This document shows positions 1-8,333 of a stretch of 64,000 bases of DNA, in pieces. The position numbers and the translations under genes are program-made. The notes beneath the pieces are model-generated. The model ran no database searches, was not told the origin of the DNA, and saw only the letters and a list, made by a program, of their open reading frames with translations. Source of the DNA: an uncultured Bacteroidales bacterium (GTDB lineage Bacteria > Bacteroidota > Bacteroidia > Bacteroidales > FEN-979); contig CAJBYO010000039.1 of the NCBI GenBank assembly GCA_903959905.1, positions 1 through 64,000 on the forward strand, given 5' to 3'. The stretch's first letter is position 1. Each line of letters opens with the position of its first letter.

Positions 1-298
1 CTGTTCATATTTGCCTGGTTTACTTACAGGCTCCAAAGATGCAAAATGAATTCAAATCGACACGCGACCTATTTGTTCGTAATTAACTATTTATTAATAA
101 CATATAAGGGTTTAATAAAAATTATTTTGGACACTAGTGATTGCTGTTATTTATTCGTCAGATAATCCCCCGAATAAAATTAGAGATCAAAAAAAACAAT
201 ACATTTGTATAAGAAAAAAGAGAAATTGACAATCCCTGCTTTTTGATCTTTCAGAGTGATTCTTGAATAATCGGTTTGTTTATTAATGGTGTTTCAAT

Positions 299-1057
299 AT
301 GACCCGACATCCTTACAGTTATGAATTGTACTTTAAGTTAATCGAAAAGTTTTCTCTGTGCGGTTACAGGTCGATTGATTACTATGATCCATTAATCCTC
401 GAGCTTGAGGAACTAACCCAAAAAAACGATCAGTTTTTTTATATAGCCGATTTGATAGAGATAAAGATTCTTTGGAGCAGCAGCAGAAGTTTGAAGATGA
501 TGGGTATCAAGCCGGAGGAACTCAATCCATATAATATTTTTGAAGCCACCCATCCGGATGATATAGAACGACATGGTAAGGGCAGGTCCCAGATGTTTAG
601 TCTGGCTAATGATATATATATTGCAGAACAAGGCAGTTCTGTATTGTCAACCAATTTAAGAATGCGAAACCTCTACGGGAACTATCCTGATCTTCTGCTT
701 CAGTTATACATGTTTTACAGCCAGTTACCTTATAAGTCAGTATATCTCCTTACGGTTCTCACCAATTTAGATCCTTTTATCAGGAGAAAACATGGTCACC
801 ATTACTATGTAGGAAACATCATTAGGCATTTCAGATATCCCGATGATGAATTGTTGGGGTTGGGGCATCCTTTTACCGATCGTGAATTTGAGATCATCAG
901 CTTAATAAAAGAGGGGTTCAGCAGTGAACAAATTGCTGAAAAGCTATTTCTGAGCGTTCATACAGTCAACACTCATCGTAAAAATATTCTATCCAAGGTA
1001 AATTTGAAACATTTACCTGATCTGATCATTGATCTTGTGTCCCGAAGGGTGCTTTAA
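299..1057 (+). CDS. LuxR-family solo transcriptional regulator with PAS-like N-terminus
   Basis: A 252-residue cytoplasmic regulator. Residues ~185-250 form a clear LuxR/NarL-type helix-turn-helix: the FTDREFEIISLIKEG start, then SSEQIAEKLFLS, then the recognition helix VHTVNTHRKNILSK. Residues ~25-175 resemble a PAS fold (WSSSRSLKMMGIKPEEL, then HPDDIERHGKGR), as in many Bacteroidota LuxR solos; there is no receiver domain and no phospho-acceptor Asp motif. The ligand is unknown. A possible -7 box (TACATTTG) lies at 200-207, without a good -33. Downstream come an IS66 remnant and a block of envelope genes whose promoters share a NarL-type inverted repeat. NarL-type HTH domains are known to bind such 7-2-7 sites, so I infer that this protein reads them. 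Function as a LuxR-HTH regulator is well supported; the target link is inference. Confidence 0.85.
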   Translation: MTRHPYSYELYFKLIEKFSLCGYRSIDYYDPLILELEELTQKNDQFFYIADLIEIKILWSSSRSLKMMGIKPEELNPYNIFEATHPDDIERHGKGRSQMFSLANDIYIAEQGSSVLSTNLRMRNLYGNYPDLLLQLYMFYSQLPYKSVYLLTVLTNLDPFIRRKHGHHYYVGNIIRHFRYPDDELLGLGHPFTDREFEIISLIKEGFSSEQIAEKLFLSVHTVNTHRKNILSKVNLKHLPDLIIDLVSRRVL

Positions 1058-1297
1058 TACTTTGTAACGAATCAGTAGCTTTTACCTGCCAGGCTGCTTT
1101 ATATCGCTGCACAAGGTATTTGGTCTCTCGTTCCAGATGCGCCGTGCACAACTGGTGTTTATTTACCGGTGTTTGAAAATGTGCTTTCCAGCAATCATCA
1201 ACAAGTACAGCATCTTGCGATATTCCGCTCATATTCTCATCAATCGCAGAAGTTCCCCTGTTTGTCTAAGCAGCAATGAAACAAGTGCATGTGCACC
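1053..1297 (-). pseudogene. IS66-family transposase remnant
   Basis: Read on the minus strand, this stretch encodes an internal piece of an IS66-type DDE transposase: TNRGTSAIDEN, then AVLVDDCWKAHFQTP, then KHQLCTAHLERETKYL and YKAAWQVK. This matches the family pattern of xHDCWxxyF followed by HQxCxxHLxREL. An in-frame stop sits just upstream (the IAA*TNRG position), neither end of the transposase is present, and its 3' end abuts the LuxR gene. It is a dead fragment, but it marks a past insertion or rearrangement between the regulator and the orphan promoter at 1444-1492. The family assignment comes from motif recognition only. Confidence 0.65.
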
Positions 1298-1384
1298 AAT
1301 AAACACGATGCTAAGTCACGATTGTTTGATCGTGGGAATGTCAATCACCTGATGTTTGCCAATATGATTCCTTCATGGAAGTTC

Positions 1385-1426
1385 AAAAAAAAGTCCGGCA
1401 GGAAAAAATATTTGGCCGGGCTTTTT
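1385..1426 (-). terminator. Rho-independent terminator-like hairpin
   Basis: An A-run, then GTCCGGC, a 15-base loop, then GCCGGGC and a T-run form a stable stem with T-tracts on either strand, so it could end transcription in both directions. It lies only about 10-15 bp past the expected start site of the leftward promoter at 1444-1492. Confidence 0.6.
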
Positions 1427-1443
1427 AACTGTATGAGAGAAAT

Positions 1444-1492
1444 TAAAATTACATCTATTCTGGTCCGAGCGCAATACCTATATCTGGGTATT
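1444..1492 (-). promoter_or_regulatory. Orphan NarL-type operator/promoter
   Basis: The 20-bp inverted repeat AATACCTATATCTGGGTATT (1473-1492, + strand) is preceded by C1472. Twenty bases to its left lies TAAAATTA (1444-1451), which reads TAATTTTA on the minus strand, one base off the TAnnTTTG -7 box. Spacing and orientation equal those of the three gene-bearing copies at 4407-4455, 6322-6370 and 15767-15815. No gene follows to the left, only the terminator hairpin and the IS66 remnant. It is either a leftover from a deletion or the promoter of a very short RNA. Confidence 0.6.
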
Positions 1493-1638
1493 TATTGTAG
1501 TTTCGCATTTGCCTGGTACTTCATTCGCACAACACACACACCGAATAAATTTTTTATCCAAGAAGGGGAAGAGAAAAACAGGAGACCCGATTGTTGATCA
1601 AGGAACAGGGACTTCTCTAAAAAAAGTTCTTATATACC

Positions 1639-2738
1639 TTACACCACACTTACATTCTGCCTGGGGAACGGAATTCCGATGCCCTGTTCCCTGAACAGCA
1701 CCTCGATGGCACGGATAAGATCGCTTTTTACATCCAGGCCGATATCAAAATGTGACACCCAGAATTTCATACTCAGGTCAAGCGTACGGGTTTTAAATCT
1801 ATTCACCAGAACGAAAGGATGTGGATTTTTCAATATCCGGGGGTCGTTCTCCATCAGGCCAAGAAGTAGTTTCTCGGTTTTTTCAAGGTCAGTGCCGAAA
1901 GCGACATTCAGAAGCAGCTCAAACCGGCGTGTACTGTTTCCCAGGGTCCAGTTCACCATTGTGCTGGTTCAGCAGATCACCGTTGGGGAAAGGGACCTTG
2001 ATATTCGCCAATTCATCAGACAAAGAACGCTTTTCCCCTTCAGATGTACGATAAAAATAGAATGAAATCCGCAGCGTACTATTTAAAAACGGGCAGTCCA
2101 GAAAACCAGGAATGCAACAACAACAAGAATAAAGCCATTGGTAATGAATATTTTGGCAAGGTTGAAGCTGCCGGTAAGGTTGTAGACGATTGCCAGAATC
2201 TGAAGGAAGATCATCAGGCCTATCGCCACAATGACAACTGTTTTCCGTATCTTCTTGCGCTTGTTCGTTGCCAGGAAGAATAATCCTGACGCGAATTCGC
2301 CGACACTCAGAACAAGCATGCTCCGTCACTCGGAGAAGTGCCTCGGAAGAAGCCATGGTTTGTATGCTGTCCTTATGTGTAATGACACCTTCAATGGCTA
2401 TTTTATTCCATTTGATCAGTTGTGCTATCTCATGCCTGATTGTCGGATACTGGCACCCCCTGACTTAGAAAATTTCCGGCCTTCTCTATTTCATCTTTGA
2501 TCAGGATAAAATTCTTGCTTTGTTTCAGAATCACCTGATGTTCCCTGTAGTTTAAAATACTTTGATTTATCCTTTACCGGCCAGGTCGTTGATCATCCAT
2601 GACACAGGCTTATTAGTTGTATCAGGGGAATTCCCTGAATCAACAACGGGCCTGGATTCCATAGCAATACCTGTGAACCAGCAAAGCGAAAGCAGTAATG
2701 AAACAAATCTGAATCCTGATCGGAACGTTGAAATCATA
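1639..2738 (-). pseudogene. Broken MscS-family mechanosensitive channel
   Basis: The reading starts with a signal-peptide-like N-terminus (MISTFRSGFRFVSLLLSLCW, ATG at 2738) and stops after ~56 codons near WMINDLAGKG. It resumes in other frames with a multi-helix membrane part (2319-2083, EFASGLFFLATNKRKKIRK onward), shifts frame at the T/A run near 2095, reads VPFPNGDLLNQH, shifts back at CACAATGG near 1960, and ends with an MscS C-terminal domain (NWTLGNSTRRFELLL, then AFGTDLEKTEKLL). The beta domain looks shortened between the last helix and PNGDLL. At least three frame breaks plus a stop in the second segment make this a pseudogene rather than a single sequencing error. It is the last gene behind the promoter at 4407-4455 and duplicates the function of the intact channel at 4554-6230. 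Confidence 0.75.
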
Positions 2739-2752
2739 GTTTGATATTCGGT

Positions 2753-3754
2753 CTATTTTCTACCGCCACGACCACCTCCACTTCGGCTGCCCCCGCTGCG
2801 GCCACTACTTTTGTTCGGACTGGCTGAAGGAGAAACTGATGGTGATGATGAAGGACGCGTTGACGGAGAGGTTGATGGATTTGCCGATGGTTTATTTCCA
2901 GCGGTATTGGCAGGTTTATTGCCTGTATTCCCGCTGGTATTGGCAGGTCTGTTGGCATTATTCCCATTATAATTACCATTGGCATTGTTATGATTCACCG
3001 AATTGGAGGTGTTCCTGGTATTTTTATTGTAATTATTATAATTGTTGTTGTTGACAACCACGGTCGTATTGCCATATCCCCCGCCATGGTAATAATTGTT
3101 GTAATGATTGGCATGATATACGCCAACTGCAATTACGGTAACTGCTGCAAAATAAGGCGGATAATATGCATAATGATAGGGTGGAACATAAGGGACATAG
3201 GCAGGTGAATACATGTAAACAACCACAGGACTTGATTCGACCACCACCGTGGTCGTATTTACCGGAACAGGCGCTTTCAGCGGGTCGGTGCCGGTATACC
3301 CTGGATTGGCAGTTGCTGCAGGAGTGGCAGGTTTTGGTTCAACAATATAATTTTTCCCGTATAACTCGGGATCTCCCACAATTTGCATGGTGACTTTTTT
3401 ATCTTTATCTTTTGAAACCAGGATGACAGCAACGTCCTGCGTTTCCTTTTCGCTGACTGCATCCTGCAGAATAAATGTAAAATCATCTCCATTTTTCTTC
3501 GTCACTACCTTGATGAAATCCACTTTTTTATCCAGGTTTAAATCCAGGTTGTTGATGGCTGTTTTTTCCAGGTTTAAAGATTTTTCAAAGTCTTCAATGG
3601 TCTTTGACTTTTGAAAAAGATCCAATACAGCATAAAGATCAAGGTTATCTCCTGGCAAACCCAAAGAATCTGGTTTCTTGGCTGTTTGTGAAAACACCGA
3701 TCCATTCAGTAAAATTGAAATTGACAATGTCAAAAATAAAATGCCATTTTTCAT
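2753..3754 (-). CDS. Secreted low-complexity protein, unknown function
   Basis: A 333-residue protein with a clean signal peptide (MKNGILFLTLSISILLNGSVFSQ). Residues ~30-150 form a compact, charged globular part (NLDLNLDKKVDFIKVV, then ILVSKDKDKKVTMQIVGDPE) that I cannot assign to a named family. Residues ~170-215 are rich in Tyr, Pro and Val with a hydrophobic stretch (YFAAVTVIAVGVYHANHY). The tail is Asn/Gly-rich, then Pro/Ser repeats, then a basic Gly/Arg/Ser end. Such tails are typical of surface or glycosylated exported proteins. It lies 15 bp downstream of the PepSY-like gene and presumably shares its transcript. Confidence 0.7.
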   Translation of the reverse strand: MKNGILFLTLSISILLNGSVFSQTAKKPDSLGLPGDNLDLYAVLDLFQKSKTIEDFEKSLNLEKTAINNLDLNLDKKVDFIKVVTKKNGDDFTFILQDAVSEKETQDVAVILVSKDKDKKVTMQIVGDPELYGKNYIVEPKPATPAATANPGYTGTDPLKAPVPVNTTTVVVESSPVVVYMYSPAYVPYVPPYHYAYYPPYFAAVTVIAVGVYHANHYNNYYHGGGYGNTTVVVNNNNYNNYNKNTRNTSNSVNHNNANGNYNGNNANRPANTSGNTGNKPANTAGNKPSANPSTSPSTRPSSSPSVSPSASPNKSSGRSGGSRSGGGRGGRK

Positions 3755-3769
3755 ATTTTCGATCTTAAA

Positions 3770-4330
3770 TTATTTCTTCGCAGTGTCCGCTTTTTTCGGA
3801 TCATCATTCTTCACAGGAACAGAATCTGCCTTTTTGGGTTGTGCTGCAGGTACAGGGGGCGTCAATTTCTTTACAAACTTTCCTTCTTTGTCAAAAACCA
3901 GCGTTTCCGTGGCATCCCCCTTTATAACCTTGGTTGAATAAACCTCTTCAAACATGAAAGCCTCAGTGAGTTTATAATCCTCATAATTCTTTTTAATGTA
4001 TTTGGTGATGCCGCTGTCAACATCCTTCAGTGACATGGTGGTTCTGGTTTGTTGTGCAACTTTCGCCCGGTCCGCTTCTGTTGCTTTAAATTGGAACTTT
4101 CCTTTGATGTCAAACACAAGTTTCTCAGTAGCCTCACCTTTCTTGATGGTCATCACAAGTACGGGGTCATATTTGTATGCCTCCACAGCTTTGTAACCCT
4201 CATAGTTTTTCTTAATGTATTTTTCAATACCCGAATGAAGATCTTTTACATTCAAAGTGGTCCTTTCCTGGGCCTGTATCATCCTGGCGAAAAGGAACGT
4301 GACGAAGAGCAACGTGAATATTTTTTTCAT
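3770..4330 (-). CDS. PepSY-like secreted protein with duplicated domain
   Basis: The start at 4330 was chosen because it gives a signal peptide (MKKIFTLLFVTFLFARMIQAQ); an upstream in-frame Met would put 11 polar residues in front. The mature 186-residue precursor carries two copies of one ~55-residue unit: DLHSGIEKYIKKNYEGYKAV, then EATEKLVFDIKGKF, and again DVDSGITKYIKKNYEDYKLT, then DATETLVFDKEGKFVKKL. This pattern is the PepSY-like (PF11396-type) fold common in Bacteroidota periplasmic proteins. The C-terminus is Lys/Asp/Pro-rich. The gene is first behind the NarL-type promoter at 4407-4455, followed by the low-complexity protein and the broken MscS. The biochemical role is unknown. Confidence 0.75.
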   Translation of the reverse strand: MKKIFTLLFVTFLFARMIQAQERTTLNVKDLHSGIEKYIKKNYEGYKAVEAYKYDPVLVMTIKKGEATEKLVFDIKGKFQFKATEADRAKVAQQTRTTMSLKDVDSGITKYIKKNYEDYKLTEAFMFEEVYSTKVIKGDATETLVFDKEGKFVKKLTPPVPAAQPKKADSVPVKNDDPKKADTAKK

Positions 4331-4406
4331 GGTTCTTGTGTTTTTGGATTTACCAGATTCCATTTCGGTGATAAACGATTTGTAATCAGCATACTTTTCG
4401 GCTATC

Positions 4407-4455
4407 CAAAATTATATTCATGCTGAATCGGATACAATACCTATTTCTGGGTATA
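4407..4455 (-). promoter_or_regulatory. NarL-type operator overlapping the -33 of the PepSY-like gene promoter
   Basis: The inverted repeat AATACCTATTTCTGGGTATA (4436-4455, + strand) ends, read leftward, in GGTATTG. That TTG (4437-4435) is exactly 20 bp from TAATTTTG on the minus strand (4414-4407), a perfect Bacteroidota -7 box. The predicted transcript starts about 70 bases before the ATG at 4330. An operator overlapping the -33 element is the layout expected for an activator that replaces a weak -33 contact. Confidence 0.7.
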
Positions 4456-4553
4456 TTGAAGATAAAAGCATGAAATTATTACCCTGGAATTCAAGCAAGA
4501 TGTCAATTCAATCTGAAAGTATAGGTGCCTTGATTTTCTGATTTTTATAAATT

Positions 4554-6230
4554 TCACTGTTCTTTTACCAGGGGTTTGTTCCATTCATTTTTTGGCACCA
4601 ATTTCGGTGTTTCGGGATCTCCTTCATAGGCTGGAGTCATGATCTGGACATTGTTTTCATTGAAAACATCCAGAATATTCTGATGAAGGAGGTTATAATA
4701 GAAGTACATTTTGGAAGCATCATCACAATATGCATTGATCTGGTAAGTGATGGAGAAGGTGTCAAGTGTTAGCTTCAGCACAAAGGGAGGCGGTTCCTGT
4801 AATAGCCCTTTGGTACGGGCAGCAGCTAGTTTAAGCATTGTTTCAACCAGCCTCCAGGGTGTTTCGTATCCAATACCCACCGAGGTATGCAGGATCAAAC
4901 CCAGATCCTTGGCCCTTTTACTATAGTTAATAATATTGTTGTTCAACAACTCCGAATTGGGTATTGAAATTTCTTCATTTTTTCGTGAACGCAACCGGGT
5001 GACCAGCAGTCTTTGTTCTTCCACATACCCGATCTGGTCATCCACCTGGATCAGGTCTCCTGTCTTGAATGCCGCCCGGTAGGTCATCGAATATCCGGCT
5101 ATGATGTTCGAAATAAAAGAAGAGGAACCCAGTGATATCAAAACACCCAGAAATACGGAAATACCCTTAAAAGCGCTTGTTTCCGAACCCGGAATGTATG
5201 GATATGCAATAACCAGGGCGAATACAACAATGACGGCCCTCAGGATCTTAAAAGTTGGTAAGGCCCATTCCTTTTCAAATTTTAGAAGAATAATACCGCC
5301 TTGGTGAATGCTGGTAAAGAATAATTTTAAAACCTTTAATAAATAGCGTGTTATCAGGTAAATGATCAAAAGAAAAGCCAGGCTCGGTAAAAAATTGATA
5401 AAACCTTTCCCGATGGAAATAACGGGATTCATAAACAGGGTCAATGTATAGGAGGCAAATCCAATTGTGAAAGGGAACAGGCTTAGAATATACTGAAGAA
5501 AAACAGCCGAGACGACAACAATGACGATAATTTTTATGGCTTTGAATATCAGGCAGATCGCTCTCCAGAGTTGCCCCGATTGGATGATATGGAAAGTCTT
5601 GTCTTCCAGGGAAGAAATCTTTGCATTGATTCGGTTTGCAAGCCACTTGTTTAGCAGTCTGATCAGCCACAGAATCACGACCAAACATACCGAAAACAGG
5701 ATTACAGCGCCAAGTGCATGCAGGGTGCTTTTTACGAGAACAGGACCACTGCGCAGGTATCGGTAGGAGGCCATTGATTCCTTGATTTGTTTCAGGATCC
5801 ACGTGGCCAGAATCTTCCGGTCAACACCTTCTTCTTTGGCGTCTTCATTGCTGATGACCATTATAAACTCTTTCCCGGCATAAATTTTCAAATGATCGAC
5901 ATTTGAAACAACCTTTACTGAATCAATTGGAATGGAATGATTTGCAGCTGCCTTTACGATACGCCCGCTTATTACACCAGCCCGTTCCCCGGAAGGAAAT
6001 GATTTTAGTCCTGTTATATAAAACAGAACAGTCCCATCAACCTTTACAGGAGAGACATTGCTTACAGGTTCCTGTTCCGGATTTGGTTCGTTGCCTTCCT
6101 GTCCGCACATCGTTTTGGCTAGAAACAAACTAATAATAACAGAGAAAATGATAAAGAATCTTATGGATTCGAAGGATCTTAAAGACTGGCACATTTTGAT
6201 GTTCTGAGTGATTTTGTTAAAGCCATGCAA
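4554..6230 (-). CDS. MscS-family mechanosensitive ion channel
   Basis: A 558-residue membrane protein. After a signal or first membrane segment (residues ~22-42) comes a ~130-residue periplasmic region, then about five transmembrane helices (residues ~165-380), the MscS pore/beta-domain region (FKTGDLIQVDDQIGYVEEQR, then RSRKNEEISIPNSELLNN) and the cytoplasmic C-terminal domain (GYETPWRLVETMLKLAAART). The family releases solutes on osmotic downshock. An internal Met at 6194 (MCQSLRSF) is an alternative start. It sits alone behind its own copy of the NarL-type promoter (6322-6370), separate from the broken paralogue at 1639-2738. Confidence 0.9.
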   Translation of the reverse strand: MHGFNKITQNIKMCQSLRSFESIRFFIIFSVIISLFLAKTMCGQEGNEPNPEQEPVSNVSPVKVDGTVLFYITGLKSFPSGERAGVISGRIVKAAANHSIPIDSVKVVSNVDHLKIYAGKEFIMVISNEDAKEEGVDRKILATWILKQIKESMASYRYLRSGPVLVKSTLHALGAVILFSVCLVVILWLIRLLNKWLANRINAKISSLEDKTFHIIQSGQLWRAICLIFKAIKIIVIVVVSAVFLQYILSLFPFTIGFASYTLTLFMNPVISIGKGFINFLPSLAFLLIIYLITRYLLKVLKLFFTSIHQGGIILLKFEKEWALPTFKILRAVIVVFALVIAYPYIPGSETSAFKGISVFLGVLISLGSSSFISNIIAGYSMTYRAAFKTGDLIQVDDQIGYVEEQRLLVTRLRSRKNEEISIPNSELLNNNIINYSKRAKDLGLILHTSVGIGYETPWRLVETMLKLAAARTKGLLQEPPPFVLKLTLDTFSITYQINAYCDDASKMYFYYNLLHQNILDVFNENNVQIMTPAYEGDPETPKLVPKNEWNKPLVKEQ

Positions 6231-6321
6231 ATACTTTTTCTGCCAGCCATTCGTTCCAATGTCGATTGACTGGCTTGTTTATGATTTTATTTCTCACTTG
6301 AAATTGCCGGTTCAATTCTGT

Positions 6322-6370
6322 CAAAGTTACACTTCTGTCCGGCAAAATGCAATACCTATATTTGGGTATT
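6322..6370 (-). promoter_or_regulatory. NarL-type operator/promoter of the MscS gene
   Basis: The inverted repeat AATACCTATATTTGGGTATT (6351-6370, + strand), preceded by C6350, is followed leftward by 20 bp and then TAACTTTG on the minus strand (6329-6322), matching TAnnTTTG. The predicted start is about 85 bases before the start codon at 6230. Base-for-base it has the same layout as the sites at 4407-4455 and 15767-15815. Confidence 0.7.
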
Positions 6371-6450
6371 CATTAACAAGCATTAACAAATGACCGGGAG
6401 CTACTTATCCAGGGTTAAACATACTTTAAATCATGTCATTGACAAGTAAT

Positions 6451-7215
6451 TCAGAAATGAAATCCGATCTGGACAAGGTATCTGAAACCCATCCTGAAAA
6501 CATCAAGTTTCCCGGTTTGCTGAAAAGTCACACCGGTTGTTGAAAAGGCTGTTATTCCAGGGAATCGTGTAATTAACTTATCAAACAAAGCTTCATTGAG
6601 CTGTTCGATCTGGCTTCCATCCAGGTTCCCAGTGATCTCGGTTTTGCCGCCATAATAGCTGATTGACGGACCTACGAGTACCATGTCAAGGGTCCATCTT
6701 TTCCAGAACACGAACTGATAACCGAGTTCGACACCCAGGTTGAAGGCCCAGAAATCACCTTTAATCATCCCTGTTGTATCAACTTTGGCAGGAAAAATGT
6801 CTAGCCCGTTTTTAAACTGGTACCGGTAGTAGGTCAGGTAAGGTCCGATATACAACCCGGCCGGAACGGGACGCGAATTAAGCTTCGTAAGGTAAAACCG
6901 GTATTCCATGGTAGCATTCAGTCCCCACTTCTCGCTACTGGTTATATTTACCAGGTCTATGACCGTATCAGCAATCAACTTTGGAAATACAAGGTATCCT
7001 AATTCGATGGAAACGGATTGACGGGGGTTAAGGATCCGCTCGTAGCTGAAAGTCACGTTTTTCCAACTCCACAGTATCATCGGCGTAGGGTTGAATTTGA
7101 TTACATTTTTGTGGATTGGCTGAAGGCCGGGTGCAACAGAATCTGTTTTTTCAGCAAAAATCATCAGTGGCAAAACGGAGAAAACACAAATTAAACCCAG
7201 CGTTTGTTTAATCAT
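6451..7215 (-). CDS. Outer-membrane beta-barrel protein (DUF3575-like)
   Basis: A 254-residue exported protein with a signal peptide (MIKQTLGLICVFSVLPLMIFA). It contains alternating aromatic strands typical of small barrels (VTFSYERILNPRQSVSIELG, then MEYRFYLTKL and YIGPYLTYYRYQFK) and ends in the strand FRYLVQIGFHF with a terminal Phe. Barrels of this look in Bacteroidota are often assigned to DUF3575; the exact family is uncertain. It is the last gene of a six-gene minus-strand run (13098 to 6451) with gaps of 19-39 bp. Confidence 0.75.
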   Translation of the reverse strand: MIKQTLGLICVFSVLPLMIFAEKTDSVAPGLQPIHKNVIKFNPTPMILWSWKNVTFSYERILNPRQSVSIELGYLVFPKLIADTVIDLVNITSSEKWGLNATMEYRFYLTKLNSRPVPAGLYIGPYLTYYRYQFKNGLDIFPAKVDTTGMIKGDFWAFNLGVELGYQFVFWKRWTLDMVLVGPSISYYGGKTEITGNLDGSQIEQLNEALFDKLITRFPGITAFSTTGVTFQQTGKLDVFRMGFRYLVQIGFHF

Positions 7216-7241
7216 ACTGCAACATTTTTAAGTTGAACTTA

Positions 7242-8315
7242 TCAGAACGCATATCCAATCGAAGTAATGATCCCCCAGTCATTTTTCGCTGATGCGCCGC
7301 TAAATGGCTGGCTGTCATAACTGTCATATAAAGTAATGTTAAAAAACAGATCCTTTATTATTTCAAATTTGGCATTCAGGTCATATTCGAGCCTGATACG
7401 GTTCCGGATGGTCAGGTTGTAATAAAAACTTAATCCTGTCGTGAAATCAATTTTTGGAGTTTTAAATTGAAACCATTTGAATTGCGTTGCTGCGAGAACC
7501 TCCATGTTGTTTGACATGATTGAAGAATCGATGGTTTGCTCATTGTTGTAAATCAGCCCGAGGAGTCCATATAACCGGATGGCATTCGATCTCACAATGT
7601 CATATCCACCCCCCATGCCGCACTGCATTCTCAATTTCAGATCAAGCTCAGTGTTTTGCTGGCCGTTAGCCTGTGCCCTTACAAACCATTTATCCGGCAG
7701 ATAGCGTGTTACATTAAGTCCGATATTGGTATTATTCGACATATCCTTGTCTTTCTGATCGGTTAAAATGGAACTGAGGTCGAACCTGGTCGAATAATGC
7801 TTGCTTCTGTGTACCACCTCGACAGCCAGATTGTATTGAAAAACATCACTGGCTTTTGTATAACTCAGCCCAAGGCTCACCGATCCGTCAATCCGCTGAA
7901 AAAACTTGTTCCTGATCGTGGTTACATGAACAATGTCCCATAGCGGCTTTGGAACAGTATCCGTGGCGGTGATAACAAGCACAGTTCCCTGTTTCGCCGA
8001 CTTTCGAAGGGAACCAAAATACCTGTAACCTGATTTTGTACGAATTTCAAAAAATTTGGCAGAATAAACGGTACTGATTTTATCGAATTCAATGTAAACC
8101 GTTTGCATGGCATCGGTTTTCAAAAATAATTGCCCATATTCAAATTTTTTGAATTCTCCGGTAAGCCTGTCGCCATTGTTTAAATAAACAGTGTCATTTT
8201 TCTGTGCCTGGACGCTGCCTGCGATGACAGACAATAACATCATCACAGTGACCGCAATTGCAATGGTTTTGATGTTGAATTTTACTTTGAAATGATGGTG
8301 TAATTCCTCAATCAT
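7242..8315 (-). CDS. DUF481-type outer-membrane barrel protein
   Basis: A 357-residue protein with a membrane-export segment at residues ~18-38, after a short His-rich start (MIEELHHHFK). Residues ~40-130 form a small all-beta sensor-like domain (DTVYLNNGDRLTGEFKKFEY, then IEFDKISTVYS) as in many DUF481 proteins. The rest is a predicted barrel of about ten strands ending in WGIITSIGYAF. E. coli YdiY-type proteins are relatives; in enterics one is acid-induced, but the role here is unknown. It is 26 bp upstream of the preceding barrel gene and 18 bp downstream of the amidohydrolase, so probably co-transcribed. Confidence 0.75.
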   Translation of the reverse strand: MIEELHHHFKVKFNIKTIAIAVTVMMLLSVIAGSVQAQKNDTVYLNNGDRLTGEFKKFEYGQLFLKTDAMQTVYIEFDKISTVYSAKFFEIRTKSGYRYFGSLRKSAKQGTVLVITATDTVPKPLWDIVHVTTIRNKFFQRIDGSVSLGLSYTKASDVFQYNLAVEVVHRSKHYSTRFDLSSILTDQKDKDMSNNTNIGLNVTRYLPDKWFVRAQANGQQNTELDLKLRMQCGMGGGYDIVRSNAIRLYGLLGLIYNNEQTIDSSIMSNNMEVLAATQFKWFQFKTPKIDFTTGLSFYYNLTIRNRIRLEYDLNAKFEIIKDLFFNITLYDSYDSQPFSGASAKNDWGIITSIGYAF

Positions 8316-8333
8316 TATCAGTATGTCAACTCA

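Noticed and set aside
1..298. Gene end or RNA gene at the left edge
   Set aside because: Very A/T-rich, no open frame, no tRNA-like fold seen; only a possible -7 box at 200-207.
1509..1694. Short + strand frame after the orphan promoter
   Set aside because: It has no ribosome site, domain or signal, overlaps the broken MscS and runs opposite to the promoter direction.
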